DNA from: Planctomycetota bacterium
GTDB lineage: Bacteria; Planctomycetota; UBA11346
Length of the DNA: 5,781 bases
Assembly: GCA_947440715.1 (NCBI GenBank)
Contig: CANETI010000179.1
Span: 1-5,781 of the forward strand
Direction of reading: 5' to 3'
Positions 1-5,781 of this stretch are shown piece after piece. Within the stretch, counting starts at the first letter, position 1. Every line of letters begins with the position of its first letter. Both the position numbers and the translations under genes were made by a program. The notes under the pieces are model-generated. The model did not search any database and was not told the origin of the DNA. It worked only from the letters and a program-made list of their open reading frames with translations.

Positions 1-2177
1 ATAAATTCTGGGGCCGGACGTACGCGCACAGCGCCTTCTGCAATTTCTGCTTCGGCATCTTTAGCTAAATCTTCAGCGGCCAAACAGAGTGCCAATTTTA
101 AATTTAAATTATGGGCGAATTCTTTATTACGCTCATCAATTTCAGCGCGGTGTAAGGCAAAAAACGCATCGCCCGCTTTGCGAAAGCGATCCCATAATTC
201 TTTGTCGTGTTCACGCGGAACTGGGCCAATGGTTTTCCATGCCACTTGAATGGCTTTCATGCGCTCTGCCGCCCCGCGTCGGTTGGCAAGATCGGCAGGA
301 CTACCCTCTAAACCAATACTATCTTGTTTCGACAGGCCTTCCGCTTCGCTTACCAATACCAATTTTTGTTCGTAATTAGCCTGACGTTGCTGATCCATTT
401 CAGCAAAATGTGGCTTAAGTCGATCGTACACCACATCACAAGCAGCTTTAAAGCGCTGCCAAGTCGATTCACGTTTTTCCCCAGGTAATGGGCCAAGCTC
501 TTTCCAGCGCGCTTGTTTTGATTTCATCGCCGCAGCCAACTCCGACAAATCCGCTACGCTAGTTAGCGCTTCGACTTCCGTAATTAATGCTTCCGCATGT
601 CCAAGGTTAGCAAAACGTGCCCAGTCTTCCGCTTCAATTAATTCTTTAAGTGGTGCAAACGCGGTATCGCAAGCAGCGCGGAATCGCGCACGCACCGTGG
701 CAATTAAATCGGGACGCAATGAGCCAACCTCGCGCCAGCGACGTTGTAAATCTTTTAAAACATCAAAACGCGCCTTGCGATCAGCTTCTGCTGGTTCGTT
801 TGCGGCCAATTGTTCCGCTTCAGTGGCCAGTTTTTCTAATACCGATAACATATCCTGATTACGCGTATCGCGTTGTGTACGCGCTGTGCGGCCAGCTTCT
901 TTAAATTGACCATAAGCATCAAGAAAACGAATACGCAACGGATGTTGTTGCGGCAGATCAACAACTAAGTGATGCCAACGTTTGTGTAATAGACGATAAC
1001 GATCACGCGCCTCAATGCGACGTTCGGCAGTGGCTAACGATTCCGCTTCGGCCACCAACAGTTCTAATTCAGCAAGAACCTCAGGAGCAATGACAATTTC
1101 TTTTGGTGCAACCGCTTGCGATGTTGGCGATACCAATTCTCGTTGCACACCTGGGAGCAAGCGCGCAAATTCATCATTCAAACGACTAGTGAATACCGCA
1201 CGCTGCGGGGCTTCAATCTTTGGTAATGCCTGCCACGCCGCCATCCATTGTTGGCGACGAGTATCGCGCTCTTCAGCTACGATGATTTGACTCACCGATA
1301 AATCATTAAGAAATTGTTCATAAGCTTGAATAGCGGCAATGCCTTCGGCGCGATGTGTCGCTGCGCGTTGTGCCTGATCGCGACGAGCGCGTTGAATTCG
1401 CTCATCTGCGGTTTTCGCTTCCGGTTCAAGTGCTAAATCCGGGTATCGCGCTAATACTTCAGCACGTTGGCTGTCCAATTTCGCTAATTCACTCTCCGCT
1501 CGATCAAAGTCCTGTGACAAAGCCCAACGTGCGGCATCAATCACCAACGGGTCTAATTCTTTACGTCGAGCTTTGCGGCTTTGTTCAACTGATGGTTTGG
1601 CTGCTTCTTCCTCTAAAATATTTAATCTCGTTTGCGCCGCCTTACGCGCCGACTCCGCCTTGGCTTTACGCACAACGTCTTTTAATACGCTACGCTTGGA
1701 CAGGCGCTCAACGGATTTAAGCGCAAAAACACCAGTCGCATCTTGAATCGCGATGGTCGACCACATGGCTGGACCAACATCACTGAAACTACACAAACGA
1801 TCAAACACCGCAGCGCGAACAGCAGTGTCTTTCGCTTCCAGAGTTAACGTCACTAAAGATTTATGATCACTGACCACGGCGATCATTTTCGCACAAGCGT
1901 TAAATGATCGCTCATTAATTAATTTAAATGCGACCGATGACAGCCGTTCGCGCACTAAGCGCACGACTTCGGCATCAGAACTACTGAGTAATGATTCTAA
2001 ACGATCCTGATCGTTGACGCGTCGCGCTGCCGCAGCACGCACCCGCGCATCAGGGTCGGTCGCAGCTAATTGGGCAAAAATCCCCTGCTGATCATAGGTA
2101 AGGTCATTAATACTTTTGAGGCGCACCGATGCATCAGCATCTTTCCACTTCGCTTTGCGTAATCCGAGAAATCCCAC
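1..2177 (-). CDS. DUF349-repeat protein, C-terminus cut by window edge
   Basis: The frame is open for 725 codons from a GTG at 2177 to the left edge, with no stop. At least four copies of the DUF349 pattern (arginine/tryptophan, then G-x-hydrophobic, then a W/F-x-x-F-x-x-A-x-D-x-x-F-like helix) are visible, with their leading tryptophans near residues 401, 481, 558 and 647. Examples are RRWREVG, ARWKELGPLP and AWKTIGPVP, the last followed by LWDRFRKAGDAFF. Residues 1 to about 190 look helical and HEAT-like (for example DPDARVRAAAARRV), and residues 190-400 are charged and probably coiled coil. No signal peptide or membrane segment is seen, so it is likely cytoplasmic. The function of DUF349 is not established; the helical repeats suggest a scaffold. 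GTG is chosen because AAGGAG lies 8 bases upstream, whereas a nearer ATG (2182-2184) is out of frame and stops after 16 codons. The family assignment is firm; the role is unknown. Confidence 0.85.
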   Translation of the reverse strand, partial: MGFLGLRKAKWKDADASVRLKSINDLTYDQQGIFAQLAATDPDARVRAAAARRVNDQDRLESLLSSSDAEVVRLVRERLSSVAFKLINERSFNACAKMIAVVSDHKSLVTLTLEAKDTAVRAAVFDRLCSFSDVGPAMWSTIAIQDATGVFALKSVERLSKRSVLKDVVRKAKAESARKAAQTRLNILEEEAAKPSVEQSRKARRKELDPLVIDAARWALSQDFDRAESELAKLDSQRAEVLARYPDLALEPEAKTADERIQRARRDQAQRAATHRAEGIAAIQAYEQFLNDLSVSQIIVAEERDTRRQQWMAAWQALPKIEAPQRAVFTSRLNDEFARLLPGVQRELVSPTSQAVAPKEIVIAPEVLAELELLVAEAESLATAERRIEARDRYRLLHKRWHHLVVDLPQQHPLRIRFLDAYGQFKEAGRTARTQRDTRNQDMLSVLEKLATEAEQLAANEPAEADRKARFDVLKDLQRRWREVGSLRPDLIATVRARFRAACDTAFAPLKELIEAEDWARFANLGHAEALITEVEALTSVADLSELAAAMKSKQARWKELGPLPGEKRESTWQRFKAACDVVYDRLKPHFAEMDQQRQANYEQKLVLVSEAEGLSKQDSIGLEGSPADLANRRGAAERMKAIQVAWKTIGPVPREHDKELWDRFRKAGDAFFALHRAEIDERNKEFAHNLNLKLALCLAAEDLAKDAEAEIAEGAVRVRPAPEF

Positions 2178-2185
2178 GAGCCATA

Positions 2186-2191
2186 CTCCTT
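2186..2191 (-). promoter_or_regulatory. Shine-Dalgarno that fixes the GTG start of the DUF349 gene
   Basis: AAGGAG on the minus strand lies 8 bases before the GTG at 2177, an ideal spacing. The ATG at 2182-2184 is only 1 base away from it, is in another frame, and would encode just 16 residues, so it is not the start. Confidence 0.8.
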
Positions 2192-2194
2192 AGT

Positions 2195-2215
2195 CCGCAT
2201 CGTTCAGGGATGCGG
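2195..2215 (-). promoter_or_regulatory. Leader hairpin directly upstream of the DUF349 Shine-Dalgarno
   Basis: CCGCATC and GATGCGG form a perfect 7-pair stem around a 7-base loop. Its base sits 3 bases upstream of the AAGGAG of the DUF349 gene, in what would be the 5' leader. It could affect ribosome access or mRNA stability; no ligand or regulator is suggested by the sequence. There is no U-tract, so it is not an intrinsic terminator. Confidence 0.45.
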
Positions 2216-2281
2216 GGGCGCTGTTATCTGCGTTTTTACGGCGGCTCAACTGTCAGCCGAGGGAATCGCCCCCCAATACGC

Positions 2282-2316
2282 ACAGACCCCACTCGCCAAC
2301 AGCGAATGGGGTCTGT
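2282..2316 (-). terminator. Stem-loop after the 551-residue toroid gene, without U-tract
   Basis: The arms 2282-2296 and 2302-2316 pair over 15 positions around a 5-base loop. On the minus-strand RNA the one odd pair is a U-G wobble, while on the plus strand it would be a C/A mismatch, so the structure fits the minus-strand transcript. It begins 24 bases after the stop codon at 2341-2343. The bases that follow (GCGTATTGGG) hold no run of U, so it may be a Rho-independent-like terminator with poor release, or a hairpin that protects the mRNA 3' end. Some read-through into the DUF349 gene is possible. Confidence 0.55.
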
Positions 2317-2340
2317 ACTGAACCCTTGGGTCAGATGAGC

Positions 2341-3738
2341 TTACTTGGCAGGCGGAACCTTCGCACCGACCTGTTTATAGCGGTAGTACACTTCAAGACT
2401 GAGGCAGCAAAACGCGGTATTGAGCACACGACCAATTTTATCTGAAGGGCCAGTGCCTTGCGGATCCCAACTTCCATCAAAACAGCCATCGCCTTTGCGT
2501 TGGGCATTGACGATCACATCACGACAAGTGCCATTCCATTTTTCCCAATGCGCACCACCTGCCTGAAAAACCGCTAAAGTATTGTAATACATGTAGTACG
2601 TATTGGTTGGATAACCCTTAATGAAATTCTTAGCCATGATCGCATTAATCATGCTATCCAACATGATGTCGCCGGAATGATGCCCCAGGAATACGGCACA
2701 TAACGCGCCCATGCACATGCGAGTTGGCTCATGCTCATCGATCTTGTCAGCGACAGCATCATAGCAGTAAGGAAAACCCGACATTGCCGTGTAAGGATCT
2801 GTGAGTTTTTGCCAATCAGGATTGGATGCCTTCCAAGCTTTCTCAAGCCAGTTCTTGGCACCTTCCATACTATTGCCGACGTTTAAGCCGCCTGCCAAAC
2901 CACTCTTTAGTGCCATGACGCACCAACCGGTCACTGACGAGTCGTTGCGGCTAGGAGTAGCCCCTTTGTAGTTCCAGCCCAAACCGCCACCTGAATCGCC
3001 TTTGCCATCTTTGGCTTGGCGTTCCATGAGGATGTTCAGGCCCTTTTGTGCTGGCCCTTTCAACTCTGCATCATTGGTCATCGCGTACGCTTCAGCCACA
3101 GCCATAGTCGCTACCGCATGTTCATAATTACGTGGACCAAGTTCACCTTCGGCGGTTTGGATCGAGCGCAAATATTCTAAACCTTTTTCCACCGTTGTTT
3201 TATATTTATTGGGTGTCTTATGATCGTAACCCGCACCCAAGAAACACAGCACGGCATAGCCCGTACAGGCGACGTTCGCATCGCTTCCATGTTCGTTTGC
3301 ATTACCCCCCGGCTCACACTTCGGCGTTTCGGTACAATTCACGGGATATTTTTCTGTGTCCCACATTCCATTCGGACTTTGGTGACGCTTAAACCAACGC
3401 AGCGCGGCATCCACCGCGCTTTCGCTCGCGCGCGAACCACCGCCTTTGACCAAGGCGCGACGTTTGCCGCCACCACTACGATTACCAAACATACCAGCGG
3501 CACCGCCGCCGGCACCGATTGCCATAAACGCGCCGGTCGAACCCATTTCTGAGCTCGCCACCGCTTCTTCGCGACCCTTATTTACTTCCGCTTCGGTGTC
3601 TTCTTCCGTCTCGGTCTTTTCTTCCACTGGCACTTCTAAATTATTTATCGGCGCCGCTACGTCGGCTTCCGTCGCGACATTAATTTCGACTTTATTATCA
3701 ATGGTTCGTTCTAAATCTTTCTTATCTTCCTTCTTAGG
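2341..3738 (-). repeat. Tandem gene duplication, left copy (matches 4396-5781)
   Basis: This segment of the complete toroid gene aligns through its length with 4396-5781, at an offset of 2043 bases near its upstream end, with only small in-frame indels. Most nucleotide differences are at third codon positions. The duplication probably extends right of the window to cover the start of the second copy. Confidence 0.9.
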
Positions 3739-3996
3739 AGGAGGATCAATCGTCGTGACCCGCATTGGCGGCAGCTCTTGGTCTTTTTCTTTGGCTGCGA
3801 ACACCGCGTAGTAAAATATTAAAGCAAATAACGCATGCATGCCGATACTGATGAACCAACCAATCGCACCATTCGGCTCTTTATCGTCTTTCTCTTCTTG
3901 CTCCTCCTGTTCCTCGCCATCCAACAATTCTTCTCCTTCCAAGACTTCTTCTTCGCTTGCTCGATCTTTTTGTTCGTCGAATTCATTGCTGCTCAT
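2341..3996 (-). CDS. Membrane-anchored alpha/alpha-toroid protein (prenyltransferase/squalene-oxidase repeats) with TonB-like anchor, complete copy
   Basis: 551 residues, complete. Residues 1-40 are strongly acidic. Residues 42-67 form one membrane helix carrying S50-x3-H54, followed by ELPP (74-77) and PPP (85-87), an arrangement seen in TonB and TolA anchors. Residues 88-150 are charged and low-complexity, and 152-190 form a glycine-rich linker with GAGGGAAGMFGNR. The toroid spans about 192-545. It has QW-like repeats such as RHQSPNGMWD (204-213), SIQTAEGELG (278-287), ERQAKDGKGD (325-334) and NAQRKGDGCFDGSWD (497-511). Other family landmarks are YEHAVATMA (291-299), SVTGWCVMALKSG (354-366) and LSLEVYYRY at the end. 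The DxDD motif of squalene cyclases is absent, so terpene cyclisation is unlikely. Topology is inferred as N-terminus inside, toroid in the periplasm. The ATG follows AAGGAG by 5 bases. The upstream neighbour is a paralog; the actual substrate or partner is unknown. No TonB C-terminal domain is present. Confidence 0.82.
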   Translation of the reverse strand: MSSNEFDEQKDRASEEEVLEGEELLDGEEQEEQEEKDDKEPNGAIGWFISIGMHALFALIFYYAVFAAKEKDQELPPMRVTTIDPPPKKEDKKDLERTIDNKVEINVATEADVAAPINNLEVPVEEKTETEEDTEAEVNKGREEAVASSEMGSTGAFMAIGAGGGAAGMFGNRSGGGKRRALVKGGGSRASESAVDAALRWFKRHQSPNGMWDTEKYPVNCTETPKCEPGGNANEHGSDANVACTGYAVLCFLGAGYDHKTPNKYKTTVEKGLEYLRSIQTAEGELGPRNYEHAVATMAVAEAYAMTNDAELKGPAQKGLNILMERQAKDGKGDSGGGLGWNYKGATPSRNDSSVTGWCVMALKSGLAGGLNVGNSMEGAKNWLEKAWKASNPDWQKLTDPYTAMSGFPYCYDAVADKIDEHEPTRMCMGALCAVFLGHHSGDIMLDSMINAIMAKNFIKGYPTNTYYMYYNTLAVFQAGGAHWEKWNGTCRDVIVNAQRKGDGCFDGSWDPQGTGPSDKIGRVLNTAFCCLSLEVYYRYKQVGAKVPPAK

Positions 3997-4001
3997 GATG
4001 T

Positions 4002-4007
4002 CTCCTT
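4002..4007 (-). promoter_or_regulatory. Shine-Dalgarno of the complete toroid gene
   Basis: AAGGAG on the minus strand lies 5 bases before the ATG at 3994-3996. It supports that start, which also yields the full acidic N-terminus and membrane anchor. Confidence 0.75.
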
Positions 4008-4094
4008 GGTTTGGTTCATTTACCTGCGTTGGTGAGCCGTAAACGAAAATGGTAGAGAATTGAAATGCGGGTACACACCCTCAGAATTAAAATT

Positions 4095-4110
4095 GGTATG
4101 ACCTCATACC
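4095..4110. promoter_or_regulatory. Inverted repeat, candidate operator
   Basis: GGTATGA-CC-TCATACC: two perfect 7-base arms around a 2-base centre. It lies about 100 bases upstream of the ATG of the complete toroid gene and just downstream of the best candidate -10 box. The size and two-fold symmetry suit a dimeric regulator; short GGT/ACC palindromes of this kind are known for GntR-type proteins, but that assignment is only a guess. No regulator gene is visible in the window. Confidence 0.4.
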
Positions 4111-4121
4111 TAATCGCTGGT

Positions 4122-4149
4122 CTTATAACCAAGTATAAACCGCAAACAA
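4122..4149 (-). promoter_or_regulatory. Weak candidate sigma-70 promoter for the complete toroid gene
   Basis: On the minus strand TTGTTT (4144-4149) and TATAAG (4122-4127) are separated by 16 bases. The -10 is reasonable and the -35 poor. A second possible -10, TATACT (4132-4137), overlaps the spacer. An AT-rich stretch lies further upstream (4190-4212). If right, transcription would begin near 4115, giving a leader of roughly 120 bases with the inverted repeat 4095-4110 at its start. Confidence 0.3.
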
Positions 4150-4320
4150 AAGCAATTACCTTGACCGTTTTAATCGTGAGTGAATCGCATTTTCAAAATA
4201 TGCATTTTTTTTCGACATGTAATTCACCCTGGTTTGCGACACCCGCGCATACGTCGCCATACATCTGAACCAACTCCAAGGGAGCTTACCACCTGATTTC
4301 GGGTAAAGCTAAAAAATGTT

Positions 4321-4358
4321 AAAAAAAAAGCGCCCCTCGTCAAAGGACGAGGGGCGCT
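4321..4358 (-). terminator. Rho-independent terminator of the upstream toroid gene
   Basis: A perfect 12-pair GC-rich stem (4330-4341 with 4346-4357, plus an A-T closing pair) with a 4-base loop is followed on the minus strand by nine T residues (4329-4321). It lies 37 bases after the stop codon at 4396-4398. This is a classic intrinsic terminator and should largely separate transcription of the two toroid genes. Confidence 0.95.
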
Positions 4359-4395
4359 ATCAGATTCAACTTCGAATATCCGATTCGTTTTAGGC

Positions 4396-5781
4396 TTACT
4401 TCGCTTCGACTTTAGCGCCGACTTGTTTATAGCGATAGTAGACTTCCAAGCTCAAACAGCAGTAAACCGTACTGAGCACACGGCCCGTTTCCGAACCATG
4501 AAACTTGGTGCCCTCATAGTCCCAGCTGCCATCAAAACACCCATCACCCTTACGTTGGGCATTCACTATCACGTCACGCACGGTGCCATTCCACTTTTCC
4601 CAATGAGGACCACCAGCCTGGAACACCGCTAACGTGTTATAGTACATGTAGTACGTATTCGTTGGATAGGCCGTCACCATATTTTCCTTCATGATCGTGT
4701 TGATCATGCTGTCCAACATGATGTCGCCAGAGTGGTGACCCAGGAATACTGCGCATAATGCTCCTATGCACGTACGACCATCTTTATCAGCCGTATTGGC
4801 AACAGCATCATAAGTGTAAGGAAAGGTCGACGTCGCGGTGTATGGATCTGAGAGCTTTTGCCATTCAGGATTGGCTGCCTTCCAAGCTTTATCCAACCAG
4901 TTCTTAGCACCTTCCATACTGCTACCGACGTTCAAGCCGCCAGCCAAGCCGCTCTTAAGCGCCATCACGCACCAGCCAGTTACTGATGAGTCATTTCGTT
5001 CCGGTTTGGGCCCCTTGTAATCCCAAGCAAGACCACCACCCGAATCGCCTTTGCCATCTTTGGCTTGGCGTTCCATAATAATATTCAAACCTTTTTGCGA
5101 TGGCTGCTTTAAATCAGGATCGTTGGTCATGGCGTACGCTTCGCCTAAAGCCATCGTCGCTACGGCATGTTCATAATTACGTGGGCCAAGTTCACCTTCG
5201 CCGGTTTGAATCGAACGCAAATATTCTAAACCTTTTTCCACCGTCGTTTTGTATTTATTGGGTGTCTTATGATCGTAACCAGCGCCCAAGAAACATAGTA
5301 CCGCATAACCGGTACACGCGACGTTCGCGTCACTCGATTTATGCTGCACGCCCGGTTCGCACTTCGGCGCTTCCGTACAATTAACGGGATATTTTTCTAC
5401 ATCCCACATGCCGTTCGGACTTTGATGGCGCTTTAACCAACGCAGCGCGGCATCCACCGCACTTTCACTCGCACGTGAACCACCGCCCTTGGCCAAGGCG
5501 CGACGTTTACCGCCACCATTACGATTACCAAACATACCAGCGGCACCACCGCCGGCACCGATTGCCATAAACGCGCCGGTCGAACCCATTTCTGAGCTCG
5601 CTACCGCTTCTTCGCGACCTTTATTCACTTCCGCTTCGGTGTCTTCTTCCGTCGTGGTTTTTTCTTCCACGGGCACGTCTAAATTATTAATCGGAGCAGC
5701 CACGTCTGCTTCCGTAGCGACATTAATTTCAACTTTGTTTTCAATTTGACGTTCGAGATCTTTCTTCTCATCCTTCTTAGG
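4396..5781 (-). CDS. Second alpha/alpha-toroid protein, tandem paralog, N-terminus cut by window edge
   Basis: The frame is open from the right edge to TAA at 4396-4398, giving 461 visible residues, and a second in-frame TAA lies at 4390-4392. The GTG at 5701-5703 is an internal valine, not the start: the 26 codons upstream of it (PKKDEKKDLERQIENK and on) match residues 87-112 of the complete paralog. About 86 residues, including the acidic head and membrane helix, should lie outside the window. Identity to the paralog is about 85% by eye. The glycine-rich linker and the toroid landmarks are kept: RHQSPNGMWD, YEHAVATMA, SVTGWCVMALKSG and the terminal LSLEVYYRY. DxDD is absent. It differs in two short indels, a few variable patches, and the loss of two cysteines. 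A periplasmic, membrane-tethered toroid is inferred by homology to its neighbour; the ligand is unknown. It ends in its own strong terminator. Confidence 0.82.
   Translation of the reverse strand, partial: PKKDEKKDLERQIENKVEINVATEADVAAPINNLDVPVEEKTTTEEDTEAEVNKGREEAVASSEMGSTGAFMAIGAGGGAAGMFGNRNGGGKRRALAKGGGSRASESAVDAALRWLKRHQSPNGMWDVEKYPVNCTEAPKCEPGVQHKSSDANVACTGYAVLCFLGAGYDHKTPNKYKTTVEKGLEYLRSIQTGEGELGPRNYEHAVATMALGEAYAMTNDPDLKQPSQKGLNIIMERQAKDGKGDSGGGLAWDYKGPKPERNDSSVTGWCVMALKSGLAGGLNVGSSMEGAKNWLDKAWKAANPEWQKLSDPYTATSTFPYTYDAVANTADKDGRTCIGALCAVFLGHHSGDIMLDSMINTIMKENMVTAYPTNTYYMYYNTLAVFQAGGPHWEKWNGTVRDVIVNAQRKGDGCFDGSWDYEGTKFHGSETGRVLSTVYCCLSLEVYYRYKQVGAKVEAK
4396..5781 (-). repeat. Tandem gene duplication, right copy (matches 2341-3738)
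   Basis: Counterpart of the left copy in direct orientation. Similarity stops at the stop codons: the downstream sequences, including the two terminators, are unrelated, so either the duplication ended there or the non-coding flanks have since diverged. Confidence 0.9.

Larger units (their letters stand above)
3997..4395. other. Intergenic region between the toroid paralogs
   Basis: This 399-base stretch holds no convincing gene. From right to left it contains the terminator of the upstream paralog, an AT-rich segment without further recognisable signals (about 4150-4320, including a short imperfect hairpin at 4283-4310), the weak promoter, the inverted repeat, and the leader with Shine-Dalgarno of the complete toroid gene. 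No tRNA, transposon end or CRISPR-like repeat is seen. Confidence 0.7.

Noticed and set aside
2223..2249. Possible promoter for the DUF349 gene (TTGAGC and GATAAC on the minus strand)
   Set aside because: The spacing is only 15 bases and both boxes are poor matches, so it is not better than chance.
3446..3811. Plus-strand ORFs of similar sequence at 3446-3811 and 5489-5749
   Set aside because: They are antisense shadows of the glycine-rich and acidic parts of the two toroid genes; their similarity follows from the duplication.
4161..4190. TTGACC on the plus strand as a promoter
   Set aside because: No suitable -10 lies 16-18 bases downstream, and no plus-strand gene follows.
4065..4268. 67-residue plus-strand ORF in the intergenic region
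   Set aside because: It has no convincing Shine-Dalgarno and no recognisable domain, and it overlaps the leader and promoter region of the minus-strand gene.
4283..4310. Imperfect hairpin (AGCTTACC with GGTAAAGCT)
   Set aside because: The stem has a bulge, and neither strand has a U-tract after it; not supported as a terminator.
5701..5703. GTG as start codon of the second toroid gene
   Set aside because: The frame stays open to the window edge, and the 26 codons upstream match the paralog, so this GTG is an internal valine.

Overview
The window holds three genes, all read on the minus strand, two of them cut by the window edges. Base composition is moderate. The leftmost gene, a large protein with repeated DUF349 domains, is of a kind common in Gammaproteobacteria (also found in Bacteroidetes and Actinobacteria). 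The other two belong to a family of membrane-anchored alpha/alpha-toroid proteins (prenyltransferase/squalene-oxidase repeats) that I associate mainly with Planctomycetes and relatives and with scattered Proteobacteria. A gammaproteobacterium or a little-studied relative is the best guess, held loosely.

Layout, left to right. 1-2177: the DUF349-repeat protein, starting at a GTG behind a strong Shine-Dalgarno; its C-terminus lies outside the window. 2178-2340: a 163-base gap with a hairpin next to that Shine-Dalgarno and a 15-pair stem-loop just after the neighbouring gene's stop. 2341-3996: a complete 551-residue toroid protein with an acidic N-terminus, one membrane segment, a proline-containing stretch, a glycine-rich linker and a C-terminal toroid. 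3997-4395: an intergenic region with a Shine-Dalgarno, a 7-base inverted repeat that could be an operator, a weak candidate promoter and a textbook Rho-independent terminator. 4396-5781: a second toroid protein, about 85% identical to the first (counted by eye), missing only its N-terminal ~86 residues at the right edge.

The two toroid genes are a tandem duplication. A strong terminator lies between them, so they are probably transcribed mostly separately. The most interesting point is the membrane anchor of the complete copy: it carries an S-x3-H motif inside the membrane helix followed by ELPP and a proline-rich stretch, as TonB and TolA do, but ends in a toroid rather than a TonB C-terminal domain. 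This suggests a protein driven by, or docked on, an ExbB/ExbD-type proton-motive-force motor, which should then be encoded nearby. The two copies differ mainly in a few surface-type patches and in a pair of cysteines, which suggests they handle different partners or ligands. No enzymatic cyclase motif (DxDD) is seen.
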